This document shows positions 44,822 through 52,896 of a DNA stretch of 64,000 nt, in pieces; position 1 is the stretch's first letter, and the number at the start of each line of letters is the position of its first letter. Below the pieces are notes generated by a model. That model searched no databases. It saw nothing but the letters and a program-made list of their open reading frames with translations, and was not told the origin of the DNA. The stretch is from positions 1 through 64,000 of the forward strand of contig JAFQZS010000050.1 of NCBI GenBank assembly GCA_017405765.1, read 5' to 3'. The translations under genes were made by a program, and so were the position numbers. Source of the DNA: Clostridia bacterium (lineage in GTDB: Bacteria > Bacillota > Clostridia > Oscillospirales > RGIG577).

Positions 44822-46018
44822 TTACAGACCCATCTTTTCCGCGATCATCGTAAGCAGAACATCCGCCGCATCTTCCTTAGATAAAAGCGGTAGCTCTCTC
44901 GCCTCGCCGCGCGTTATTACCGTGAGGATATTCGTATCCCCCGCAAAGCCCGCGCCCTTGACTTTCACGTTGTTTGCGGCTATCATGTCGAGATTCTTCT
45001 TTTCAAGCTTCTTTTTCGAGTTTTCGACCATGTCGCGCGTTTCCATCGAAAATCCGCATAAGAACTGGCCTTCGCGCTTCATGCTTCCCAGGGTCGCTAT
45101 TATATCCTTCGTGCGCTCAAGCTCTATCTTCATATCGCCGTCGCTCTTTTTTATCTTGTCCTCAGCGGCAACTGCCGGTCTGTAATCGGCCACAGCCGCC
45201 GCTTTTATAACTATATCGGCTTTGTCGAAGCGGCTTACAACGGCGTCGTACATATCCTGTGCCGAAACGATATTTACTACCTCTACGCCCTCGGGCGGCG
45301 CTATCGATACGGGGCCGCTCACAAGCGTGACGCGCGCTCCCCTTAATGCGGCGCGCTTTGCTATCGCATAGCCCATCTTTCCGCTAGAATGGTTAGTTAT
45401 ATACCTTACGGGGTCTATAGCTTCGCGCGTCGGCCCCGCCGTAACGATGATATTCTTCCCCGCAAAATCCTTCTTTTCGTAAAGCGCGCGCTCAATACAC
45501 TCAAGCATCGTCTGCGGCTCGACCATTTTGCCAAGTCCCACCGCGCCGCAGGCGAGCCTGCCGCCGACGGGACCTATTATCTCCCAGCCGTATTTTTTAA
45601 GCGTTTCTATATTGTCCTGCGTCACGGGATTTTCGTACATCGCCGTGTTCATCGCGGGCGCGATGAGCTTTTTGCAGCGGCACGCAAGCGCGACCGTAGT
45701 GAGCATATTGTCGGCGATGCCGTGCGCAAGCTTTGCAATCGTGTTGGCCGTAGCGGGAGCTATTATAAGCACATCCGCCGAATCGGCAACGGCTATATGC
45801 TCCGTTTCCATGGTGAAGTTTCGGTCAAACGTGTCGATAAGGCACTTGTTCTTACTTAGGCTCTCCATCGGTATCGGCGACACTATCTTTTCTGCCGCTT
45901 CTGTCATGATAACGCGCACGTTCGCGTTCTTTTTTACGAGCATGCTTACGAGATTCGGTATCTTATAGGCGGCTATACCGCCGGTTATCCCTATTACTAC
46001 AGTTTTTCCGGAAAACAT
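44822..46018 (-). CDS. coaBC: Phosphopantothenoylcysteine decarboxylase / phosphopantothenate-cysteine ligase
   Basis: 398 residues, bifunctional. The N-terminal CoaC flavoprotein domain (1-185) has GITGGIAAYK, the PATANTIAKLAHGIADNML motif and PAMNTAMYENP. The C-terminal CoaB domain (186-398) has TAGPTREAIDPVRYITNHSSG (in part TREAIDPVRYITNHSSG) and KIKKSDG. It converts phosphopantothenate and cysteine to phosphopantetheine. The start at 46018 follows GGGGAGG; an upstream in-frame extension of five codons has no ribosome site. Operon with the GNAT gene. Confidence 0.96.
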   Translation of the reverse strand: MFSGKTVVIGITGGIAAYKIPNLVSMLVKKNANVRVIMTEAAEKIVSPIPMESLSKNKCLIDTFDRNFTMETEHIAVADSADVLIIAPATANTIAKLAHGIADNMLTTVALACRCKKLIAPAMNTAMYENPVTQDNIETLKKYGWEIIGPVGGRLACGAVGLGKMVEPQTMLECIERALYEKKDFAGKNIIVTAGPTREAIDPVRYITNHSSGKMGYAIAKRAALRGARVTLVSGPVSIAPPEGVEVVNIVSAQDMYDAVVSRFDKADIVIKAAAVADYRPAVAAEDKIKKSDGDMKIELERTKDIIATLGSMKREGQFLCGFSMETRDMVENSKKKLEKKNLDMIAANNVKVKGAGFAGDTNILTVITRGEARELPLLSKEDAADVLLTMIAEKMGL

Positions 46019-46114
46019 TTTAATCCTCCCCAAAAAGACTTGTTTTGATTATATTTTATCATAAAGCGGCGCTTTAGTATACACTTTTTATTTTTTGACG
46101 TTGAAGCTTTATTG

Positions 46115-46144
46115 TTGACTTTTATATGCCCCAGACTTTATAAT
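46115..46144 (+). promoter_or_regulatory. Promoter of the MoxR-VWA operon
   Basis: TTGACT (46115-46120), 18-base spacer, TATAAT (46139-46144), 32 bases before the ATG. Confidence 0.6.
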
Positions 46145-46175
46145 TAAATCAAATATGTTTAAAGGTGGTAAGCAA

Positions 46176-46991
46176 ATGGAATTTACGCAATTTAAGGGCA
46201 GCGAAGAATATGTAGTATCAAAAGAACTTACTGATGCTGTCAACATAGCAATGGCTCTTGAGAAGCCGCTTCTTATAAAAGGCGAGCCCGGCACAGGTAA
46301 AACCATGCTCGCGCAGGCCATCTCGAACGCACTCGGCATGGACCTTATAATATGGAACATAAAATCAACGACGAAGGCGCAGGACGGCCTTTATGTATAC
46401 GACGTCGTACAGCGTCTTTACGACAGCCAGTTCGGCGGAAACAGTGTTGACGATATAGAAAAGTATATCTCTCTCGGCAAGTTGGGCGAGGCGTTCGCCT
46501 CCGACGAGCAGAAGGTGCTTCTTATAGACGAGATAGACAAGGCAGACCTCGAATTCCCGAACGACCTTCTTTGGGAGCTTGACAAGATGGAGTTCTATAT
46601 TCCCGAAACGGGCAAGACCATCAAGGCAAAGCACCGTCCGATAGTTATTATAACCTCGAACGCGGAAAAGGAACTGCCCGGCGCTTTCCTTCGCCGCTGC
46701 ATATTCCATTATATAGAGTTCCCGAACGAGGAGCTCATGCGCGAGATAGTAAAGGTGCATTATCCCGACCTTGAGGAGAATATTCTCGCTCATGTTATGG
46801 AAGCCTTCTATTGGATACGCTCCCTGCCCGATATCCAGAAGAAACCCTCTACTTCCGAGGTCATCGACTGGATAGCTGCAATACAGGCGGCAGGCATCCC
46901 CTATGATACGATACGCGAAACGATACCGTTTGCCGGCGTGCTTTTAAAGAAGAACGAGGATATAGACCAGATGCACGCGAAACTCGGCTGA
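46176..46991 (+). CDS. MoxR-like AAA+ ATPase
   Basis: 271 residues. Walker A GEPGTGKTML, Walker B VLLIDEIDKAD, sensor-1 IITSNAEKELPGAFLRRC with the arginine finger. The N-terminal KPLLIKGEPGTGKT pattern and length fit the MoxR/CoxD group, whose members act as chaperones that load metals or assemble complexes, usually with a VWA partner. The VWA gene follows 16 bases downstream. The client is unknown. The start at 46176 follows AAAGGTGG. Confidence 0.92.
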   Translation: MEFTQFKGSEEYVVSKELTDAVNIAMALEKPLLIKGEPGTGKTMLAQAISNALGMDLIIWNIKSTTKAQDGLYVYDVVQRLYDSQFGGNSVDDIEKYISLGKLGEAFASDEQKVLLIDEIDKADLEFPNDLLWELDKMEFYIPETGKTIKAKHRPIVIITSNAEKELPGAFLRRCIFHYIEFPNEELMREIVKVHYPDLEENILAHVMEAFYWIRSLPDIQKKPSTSEVIDWIAAIQAAGIPYDTIRETIPFAGVLLKKNEDIDQMHAKLG

Positions 46992-47007
46992 TATTGGAGG
47001 TTTTTTT

Positions 47008-48195
47008 GTGTTTGAACCTTTCTTTTACCTGTTGAAATCTCGCGGCGTTCCCGTATCCTTAAACGAGTGGATGACTCTTACCGAGGCTCTCGACAAGGGA
47101 CTCGGCGGATCGAGCTTTACGGGCTTTTATTACCTTTGCCGCAATATACTCGTTAAAACGGAGTCCAATTTCGACAAGTTCGACGCAGCCTTTCTTGATT
47201 ATTTTAAAGACGTGCCCTTCCCCGGCGAGATACCCGAGGAATTCCTTAAATGGCTCAGCCGCAAGCAGGTCAAGACGACCGAGATAGACAAAAAGCGCTC
47301 AGCATGGCTTGAGGATCTTACGCTTGAGCGCATGGAAGAAATGCTTAAAGAGCGCTTAACGCAGCAGAAGAAGGAGCATAATAAAGGCAAGTTCTGGGTC
47401 GGCACGCGCGGTGTAAGCCCCTTCGGCCACAACGGCGCCGCTCCCGTAGGCATTAGAGTTGCAGGTCAGGGGCGTCACGGCGGTGCGCTCACCGTTGCAG
47501 GGGAACGCAGATACCGCGACTGGAGCAACGACAACACGCTTGATACACGCCAGTTCGTTATGGCGTTTAGGCTGCTCAGACAGTATTCATCGCGCATAGA
47601 AGCGCCGAAAACGGAGCTCGACATAAACCAGACGGTACGCGAGACCTCAGATAATGCAGGCAATCTGAAGATAGTTTACGGCAGACCGAGAAAGAATACC
47701 GTAAAGCTTCTCCTGCTCATAGATTCGGGCGGCTCGATGGAGTATTACAGCAAGCTTTGCAGTATGCTTTTCCAGGCGGCGATGAAGAGCAATCATTTCA
47801 AGGATCTTAAGGTATATTATTTTCATAACTGCATATATTCAAGGCTGTATACGGAACCCACTTTGGATCCGACGAAGATCATCAAAACAGAGCGCATGAT
47901 GAAAAACATTTCGCCTGAGTATAAGGTCATAATCGTAGGCGATGCGTTCATGGCGCTCGACGAACTTGATTTCAGAAGCTATTACAGCTACGACGCCGGC
48001 GAAAATTCAAGCGGTCTTGAGTGGCTCAGAAGGATAAAAAAGAGATATCCCCATACAATATGGTTAAATCCCTCCTTCCAAAGCCTGATAAACAGAAAAA
48101 GCGAATCGCGCCGCGTGATCGAAAACGAAATAAAGATGTACCCGCTCTCCCAGCAGGGACTTGCTGCAGGTCTTAAAAAGCTCTTGAGAGACTAA
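47008..48195 (+). CDS. VWA-domain protein of the CoxE type, partner of the MoxR ATPase
   Basis: 395 residues. GTG start seven bases after GGAGG. The C-terminal VWA domain carries a MIDAS motif, LLIDSGGSMEYY (Asp-x-Gly-x-Ser), and a later Asp in IVGDAFM. The N-terminal 200 residues are helical with a charged region (KERLTQQKKEHNKGK) and a Gly-rich KFWVGTRGVSPFGHNGAAP segment. Such proteins recruit clients for MoxR ATPases. Same operon as the ATPase; followed by a strong terminator. Confidence 0.9.
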   Translation: MFEPFFYLLKSRGVPVSLNEWMTLTEALDKGLGGSSFTGFYYLCRNILVKTESNFDKFDAAFLDYFKDVPFPGEIPEEFLKWLSRKQVKTTEIDKKRSAWLEDLTLERMEEMLKERLTQQKKEHNKGKFWVGTRGVSPFGHNGAAPVGIRVAGQGRHGGALTVAGERRYRDWSNDNTLDTRQFVMAFRLLRQYSSRIEAPKTELDINQTVRETSDNAGNLKIVYGRPRKNTVKLLLLIDSGGSMEYYSKLCSMLFQAAMKSNHFKDLKVYYFHNCIYSRLYTEPTLDPTKIIKTERMMKNISPEYKVIIVGDAFMALDELDFRSYYSYDAGENSSGLEWLRRIKKRYPHTIWLNPSFQSLINRKSESRRVIENEIKMYPLSQQGLAAGLKKLLRD

Positions 48196-48207
48196 AGATT
48201 ATTTAAT

Positions 48208-48256
48208 AAAAAAGCTTTGGCAGAATGCGTTCTTACGCTTTGCCGAAGCTTTTTTG
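48208..48256. terminator. Terminator between the VWA and recombinase genes
   Basis: AAAAAAGCTTTGGCA / TGCCGAAGCTTTTTT stem. It overlaps the last codons of the converging recombinase gene and can work in both directions. Confidence 0.85.
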
Positions 48257-48865
48257 TTCCTGCGCTTTCAGCTCTTCCGTCCTCACCCACTTAAGGAACG
48301 TCTTATGAGTGATACCCATTCTGTTCGACGCTTCTCTTGCAGAAATACGGCCTTCCATATATTTTGATTTTATTTCATTAAAACCATGCGGGGGCTTCTT
48401 CGGTCTTCGCCCCAACTTTACCCCGTTCGCCTTTGCCGCCGCTATTCCTTCAGCCTGCCTCTGTCTTATAAACTCACGTTCCGTCTGCGCCACATAGCTT
48501 AAAAGCTGCAAAACTATATCGGCAATGACCGTGCCCGTAAGGTCCTTTTTCCCCCGCGTGTCCAAAAGCGGCATGTCCAGCACGACTATCGCCGCATTTT
48601 TATCCTTCGTTATTATCCGCCACTGCTCCAATATCTCTTCGTAGTTTCTTCCCAGTCTGTCAATGCTTTTTATCACCAGCGTATCGTTTGGCTTCAGATT
48701 ATTTAGCACACGAATATATCCGGGACGATCAAAATCCTTTCCCGAGAGCTTATCGCCGTATATATTTCTCTTTTCTATGCCGAACTCTCTCATTGCCTCG
48801 ATCTGACGTTGTTCATTTTGGTCATGCGCCGACACGCGGATATAGCCGTATGTAATATTTTTCAT
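48233..48865 (-). CDS. Small serine recombinase (resolvase/invertase family), orphan
   Basis: 210 residues. Catalytic N-terminal domain: YIRVSAHDQNEQRQ with the nucleophilic Ser, then the GDKLSGKDFDRPGY and KSIDRLGRNYEEI motifs. A C-terminal helix-turn-helix follows (ISAREASNRMGITHKTFLKW). Length and layout match Hin/Tn3-type resolvases. No transposase, cargo or clear recombination-site repeats lie next to it, so its target is unknown; it may be a relic of a mobile element or a DNA invertase acting elsewhere. The start at 48865 follows ACGGAGG. Confidence 0.92.
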   Translation of the reverse strand: MKNITYGYIRVSAHDQNEQRQIEAMREFGIEKRNIYGDKLSGKDFDRPGYIRVLNNLKPNDTLVIKSIDRLGRNYEEILEQWRIITKDKNAAIVVLDMPLLDTRGKKDLTGTVIADIVLQLLSYVAQTEREFIRQRQAEGIAAAKANGVKLGRRPKKPPHGFNEIKSKYMEGRISAREASNRMGITHKTFLKWVRTEELKAQEQKSFGKA

Positions 48866-49004
48866 AGTATAACCTCCGTTGGCCAATGATGCTTTTTTGT
48901 CTCATTATACTTATATTACCCTTCGATATTTTTCACATATTTTCTTAGAAAAAGGTGTTATTTCTGCATTTTTCACCGAAAAGAAAAAAATATGCGCAAA
49001 TATA

Positions 49005-49033
49005 TTGACATCATTTTACTTGGCGATTATAAT
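49005..49033 (+). promoter_or_regulatory. amt promoter
   Basis: TTGACA (49005-49010), 17-base spacer, TATAAT (49028-49033), a near-perfect core promoter. The predicted transcription start is at about 49040, 190 bases before the ATG. Confidence 0.8.
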
Positions 49034-49042
49034 GCGAATTGT

Positions 49043-49058
49043 AAAACAAAGGCGTTTT
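49043..49058 (+). promoter_or_regulatory. First hexaloop hairpin in the amt leader (ANTAR-like)
   Basis: AAAAC - AAAGGC - GTTTT: a 5-bp stem with a six-base loop having A at position 1 and G at position 4. Its 3' arm overlaps the 5' arm of the first terminator, so the two structures exclude each other. Confidence 0.55.
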
Positions 49059-49088
49059 TAAGCATATCCGCTTAAAAACGTCTTTTTT
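49053..49088 (+). terminator. First terminator in the amt leader
   Basis: Perfect 11-bp stem CGTTTTTAAGC / GCTTAAAAACG with a 6-base loop, then TCTTTTTT, within 50 bases of the start site. Confidence 0.8.
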
Positions 49089-49116
49089 GTTTTAAGCTCA
49101 TAATGATCCGCGCGGC

Positions 49117-49132
49117 AAGACAACGGCGTCTT
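49117..49132 (+). promoter_or_regulatory. Second hexaloop hairpin in the amt leader (ANTAR-like)
   Basis: AAGAC - AACGGC - GTCTT: a 5-bp stem with a six-base loop, again A1 and G4, and GGC shared with the first loop. The loop and 3' arm form part of the second terminator's 5' arm, so formation of this hairpin would prevent termination. Confidence 0.6.
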
Positions 49133-49161
49133 CGGGAATACTCCCAAAGGCGCCGTTTTTT
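49122..49161 (+). terminator. Second terminator in the amt leader
   Basis: AACGGCG.CTT.GGG / CCC.AAG.CGCCGTT stem with a 6-base loop and six T, 68 bases before the amt ATG. Confidence 0.8.
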
Positions 49162-49229
49162 GAGTTTAAAACATGTTTTTTCTAAAAGCCGTTCATTATA
49201 GCGGCAAACATTATAAGGAGATGATATAA

Positions 49230-50987
49230 ATGGATGACGTAATTAGAGAGTTGGTTTCTGCCTCTGCGTCCGAACAGGTCTTCGGCGTGTGGTTTCTTAT
49301 AGGAGCCGCACTCGTATTCTGGATGCAGGCAGGCTTTGCAATGGTAGAGGCCGGTTTTACGCGGGCAAAGAATACGGGCAACATCATAATGAAGAACCTT
49401 ATGGACTTCTGCATCGGCACTGTTGTTTTCATACTCATTGGCTTCGGCCTGCTGATGGGAGAAGACGTTCTGGGCTTTATAGGAAGACCCGGCTTCGACC
49501 TGTTTACGGCATACGCGGATTTCGATTTTTCCGGCTTTGTATTTAACCTGGTATTTTGCGCCACTACCGCTACTATCGTTTCGGGCGCGGTGGCAGAACG
49601 CACCAAATTCCTTTCTTACTGTGTTTATTCTGCCATTCTCTCGGCGCTTATATACCCCATAGAGGCGCATTGGATATGGGGCGGAGGCTGGCTTTCGCAA
49701 ATGGGTTTTCACGATTTTGCGGGCTCCTGCGCCATACATATGGTCGGCGGTATATCGGCCTTAATAGCCGCTAAGATACTCGGTCCTCGTATAGGAAAGT
49801 TTACTTGCGACAAAAACGGAAAAGTTACAAAGGTAAACGCCTTCCCTGGCCACAACATTGCTCTCGGCGCTTTGGGCGTTTTTATCCTTTGGCTCGGATG
49901 GTACGGATTTAACGGAGCTGCAGCGACTACCGTTGACCAGCTTGGCTCGATCTTTCTTACGACTACCGTTTCCCCCGCAGTTGCTACCGTCGTATGCATG
50001 ATATTTACATGGGTAAAATACGGCAAGGTAGACGTTTCGATGTGCCTTAACGCTTCGCTTGCGGGACTCGTTGCGATAACCGCAGGCTGCGACGTTACGA
50101 GCGCCTCGGGAGCGGCTGTCATCGGCGCGGTCGCAGGCTTGCTTGTCGTATTCGGCGTATGGCTTCTCGATCATAAGCTTCATATTGACGATCCCGTCGG
50201 AGCAGTTGCGGTTCACGGAATAAACGGCATTTGGGGCACATTGGCCGTTGGACTGTTCGCAACTTCCGACGCGCCGGGATATGCCGTTTCAAATGCATCG
50301 GGCGAAACGCTTACAGGCCTTTTCTACGGCGGCGGATTTGAGCTTTTGGGCATACAGGCTTTGGGCTTTGTCTGTGTTTCGGCATGGACAGCAGTGACAA
50401 TAACGATTGTTTTCCTTATTATCAGACATACGATAGGTCTTCGCGCTTCAAAAGAAGATGAGCTTGCGGGCCTCGATGCATCGGAGCACGGTCTCCCCTC
50501 TGCATATGCCGGCTTTGCAATGCTGCCCGATTACGTTGACGAGGGTGCTGCGCCCGTCGTCGTTTCGGGTGATATTCCCGTTTCCGAGGCCGTTCCCGTA
50601 AGAAAAATGCCCGTTTTCAGCGATGATAGACCTAAATTCACAAAGGTCGAGATAATCTGCAAGGAATCTCGCTTTGAAACGCTTAAAAATGCGCTTATGG
50701 ATATAGGCATAACAGGAATGACGGTATCGCACGTTTTAGGGTGCGGGCTCCAAAAGGGCAAGCCCGAATTTTACCGCGGCGTTCAGATGGAGGCCACTTT
50801 GCTTCCCAAAATACAGATAGACATCGTTGTAAGCAAGGTGCCCGTCCGCAGCGTTATTGAGACCGCGAAAAAAACGCTCTATACCGGACATATAGGCGAC
50901 GGCAAAATATTCGTCTACGACGTTGAAAACGTAGTAAAGGTGCGCACCGGCGAAGAAGGCTACGATGCGCTGCAGGATGTGGAATAG
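49230..50987 (+). CDS. amt: Ammonium channel fused to a P-II regulatory domain
   Basis: 585 residues. Residues 1-415 form an Amt channel with eleven membrane segments (HMVGGISAL and VHGINGIWG carry the pore histidine pair; FWMQAGFAMVEAGF near the start). A linker (about 420-470) leads to a C-terminal P-II domain (about 472-585) with a T-loop GCGLQKGKPEFYRGVQ, including the Tyr of uridylylated P-II proteins, and a GDGKIFVYDV B-loop. Standard Amt and GlnK are separate proteins; here the gate is tethered. By family the P-II part blocks the channel when nitrogen is plentiful. Leader with two terminators and hexaloop hairpins. Confidence 0.95.
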   Translation: MDDVIRELVSASASEQVFGVWFLIGAALVFWMQAGFAMVEAGFTRAKNTGNIIMKNLMDFCIGTVVFILIGFGLLMGEDVLGFIGRPGFDLFTAYADFDFSGFVFNLVFCATTATIVSGAVAERTKFLSYCVYSAILSALIYPIEAHWIWGGGWLSQMGFHDFAGSCAIHMVGGISALIAAKILGPRIGKFTCDKNGKVTKVNAFPGHNIALGALGVFILWLGWYGFNGAAATTVDQLGSIFLTTTVSPAVATVVCMIFTWVKYGKVDVSMCLNASLAGLVAITAGCDVTSASGAAVIGAVAGLLVVFGVWLLDHKLHIDDPVGAVAVHGINGIWGTLAVGLFATSDAPGYAVSNASGETLTGLFYGGGFELLGIQALGFVCVSAWTAVTITIVFLIIRHTIGLRASKEDELAGLDASEHGLPSAYAGFAMLPDYVDEGAAPVVVSGDIPVSEAVPVRKMPVFSDDRPKFTKVEIICKESRFETLKNALMDIGITGMTVSHVLGCGLQKGKPEFYRGVQMEATLLPKIQIDIVVSKVPVRSVIETAKKTLYTGHIGDGKIFVYDVENVVKVRTGEEGYDALQDVE

Positions 50988-50999
50988 CGTATATATTAC

Positions 51000-51031
51000 A
51001 AAACCGGCGTGCCGCAAAGCGCGCCGGTTTT
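51000..51031. terminator. Terminator between amt and the cobalamin operon
   Basis: AAAACCGGCGTGC / GCGCGCCGGTTTT stem between converging genes, usable from both sides. Confidence 0.85.
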
Positions 51032-51034
51032 ACG

Positions 51035-51595
51035 TTACAAAAAGACTATCGTCTTCCCGTTATATCGTCCCCGTATGTATTCCCCGTTTTTTATGTGATA
51101 TTCATAAAAATCTCGCTTCGGCGTCGCGCGCGCCTCGAGTATCGCCATTATCACCCCTCCGTGGATCACAAACGCGGCACTTGAGCCGTCGGGCACGCTT
51201 CTAATCGCTTCATCAAAGGCTTTTACGCATCTTTCCTTAAAGTGCGCAACACTTTCACCATTCGGTATATCGGAGAGGCAGCCCGATTCGACCCACGCGC
51301 GGTATTCGGGGCAGCATTCTAGCTCGCGCGCCGTCTTTCCCTCGAATATGCCGAAGTCAGTCTCCTTAAAGCCTTCGTACATGATAAATCGCCTCTTCGG
51401 AAATATAAGCTCTGCAGTTTCGTAAGTCCGCTTCATCGGGCTTACAAAAATATGATCGGGGGTAAATCCCTCTTTTTTAAGCGACAGCGCCTGTTTTATG
51501 CCCTCCGCACAAAGCGGCTCGTCCGTTCGTCCGACGTATCGCCTCAAAAGATTGCCCGCCGTCGCTCCGTGGCGGATAAATATAACGTCGATCAT
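51035..51595 (-). CDS. cobC: Histidine phosphatase, probable alpha-ribazole-5'-phosphate phosphatase
   Basis: 186 residues. Phosphoglycerate-mutase fold: IRHGATAGN with the phosphohistidine, a SPMKRTYETAEL Arg and a FVIHGGVIMA His. The ATG overlaps the cobS stop by four bases. Being the last gene of a cobalamin operon, its likely job is removal of the phosphate from alpha-ribazole phosphate or adenosylcobalamin 5'-phosphate (CobC). The start at 51595 is chosen because of this overlap and the canonical MIDVIFIRHG beginning. Confidence 0.85.
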   Translation of the reverse strand: MIDVIFIRHGATAGNLLRRYVGRTDEPLCAEGIKQALSLKKEGFTPDHIFVSPMKRTYETAELIFPKRRFIMYEGFKETDFGIFEGKTARELECCPEYRAWVESGCLSDIPNGESVAHFKERCVKAFDEAIRSVPDGSSAAFVIHGGVIMAILEARATPKRDFYEYHIKNGEYIRGRYNGKTIVFL

Positions 51596-52356
51596 CTTAT
51601 AAGAGCTCCTATCAATACGCCGGCAAGGCATAAAAGCTCGCAGACTTCTAAAAAAAAGCCCGCCGTATCGCCGGTAACTCCCCCAAACTGCTTCATTGCC
51701 GTATGTGTGTATAAAAGCACCCACAAAACCGAAAGCACGGCGGCAAAAATGCCGCACGGCGGCGATATTATTATCATAAGCACGCACGCAGCCGCCGCTG
51801 TTATAAGCGCCGCAAGCTCCGCTTTCGATTTTTCGGTGCTTTCGGTATAGTAAAGAAGCATGCCCATGCCTCTCGCATTCGGAAGCCGCAACGCCAAAAA
51901 GGCCGAAAGCGCGCGCGATATAATGAACACAGGAAAAGCCGCAGAAAAAGCCCTCAATATATACAGCTCGTTTGTCAGCGCGAAGTATATTATAAAATAT
52001 ACTACGATATAGATAAGAGCAAAGGCTCCCGTGTGAGGGTCCTTCATTATTTCAAGCTTTCGTTCGCGCTCTCTGTGCGAACAAATCGCATCCACCGTGT
52101 CCATGTAACCGTCGAGATGAATGCCTCCCGTTATAATTACAGGCAAAGCGGACGCGACAGCCGAAAACATAATACCGCTTAGTCCTGCGGCAGCTGAAAG
52201 CTTATACCAGACTAAAAGAATAACGCCGATTATAACTCCGACTGCCGGAAAAAAGCATATGGCGTATTTCATCGTGCGTTCGTCAAACCGAGACTGCGGC
52301 ACGGGTATCGCGCTGTAGGTTGACAGCGCGGTAAGAAACGCTTTAAAAAATATCAT
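51592..52356 (-). CDS. cobS: Adenosylcobinamide-GDP ribazoletransferase (cobalamin synthase)
   Basis: 254 residues, an integral membrane protein with about six segments. The family motif GGIHLDGYMDTVDAICSHRERERKLEIMKDPHTGAF (in part GGIHLDGYMDTVDAICSHRE) holds the Mg-binding Asp residues. It joins adenosylcobinamide-GDP with alpha-ribazole. Its 5' end overlaps cobU by 14 bases and its 3' end overlaps cobC by 4. Confidence 0.95.
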   Translation of the reverse strand: MIFFKAFLTALSTYSAIPVPQSRFDERTMKYAICFFPAVGVIIGVILLVWYKLSAAAGLSGIMFSAVASALPVIITGGIHLDGYMDTVDAICSHRERERKLEIMKDPHTGAFALIYIVVYFIIYFALTNELYILRAFSAAFPVFIISRALSAFLALRLPNARGMGMLLYYTESTEKSKAELAALITAAAACVLMIIISPPCGIFAAVLSVLWVLLYTHTAMKQFGGVTGDTAGFFLEVCELLCLAGVLIGALIR

Positions 52357-52864
52357 TTTCTGAGCCTTTCACATATAAATGTTTTTTATTCTTCATTATG
52401 ATAACAGCGTTCGCCGAATTTGAAAGCTTTTCGTTCAATTCGTTAAGCGCGCTGATATAGTGCGCGGTATCTTTATCAAAGCCTTCTTCGGTAAGTCCCG
52501 ATATGGTAACGGCAACGAGGATATCGCATCTGTCCTTAAGCTTCAGAATATCGGAATAAACGCTTTCCAAAGAACCCCTGCCTTCAAAAACAGTGTTCGC
52601 AAGCAGATTAGACACATCCTCAAGAAGCACGGCGCTATAGCGCGCGATATCTGCATCGCTCACCGAATACTGAAGCTCAAGAGTTTTAAAGCCGTATCGT
52701 GCGCGCGCAGCCTTATGCTTTTTTATACGTTCATGGTTTTCTTCGGTCACCGGCGTCATCGTCGCTATATAATATCGCTTTTCGCCGCTTTTTAGAATAA
52801 GCTGTTCGGCAAACGCGCTTTTGCCGCTGTTGTTTTCGCCCATTACAAGCACAAGCCTGCCCAT
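52343..52864 (-). CDS. cobU: Adenosylcobinamide kinase / guanylyltransferase
   Basis: 173 residues. The P-loop is GENNSGKSAFAE where CobU usually has GGxRSGKS, a small deviation. HERIKKHKAARARYGFKTLE holds the conserved His-x-x-Arg-x-x-x-His pattern, including the guanylated His. It activates adenosylcobinamide for joining the lower ligand. The start at 52864 follows GGGAGG. Overlaps cobS. Confidence 0.88.
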   Translation of the reverse strand: MGRLVLVMGENNSGKSAFAEQLILKSGEKRYYIATMTPVTEENHERIKKHKAARARYGFKTLELQYSVSDADIARYSAVLLEDVSNLLANTVFEGRGSLESVYSDILKLKDRCDILVAVTISGLTEEGFDKDTAHYISALNELNEKLSNSANAVIIMKNKKHLYVKGSENDIF

Positions 52865-52896
52865 TATATCCTCCCGCAATTTATGATACGCTAAGC

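Noticed and set aside
48866-49004. Invertible promoter segment next to the serine recombinase
   Set aside because: No pair of inverted recombination-type repeats was found around the amt promoter; the visible inverted repeats are terminators.
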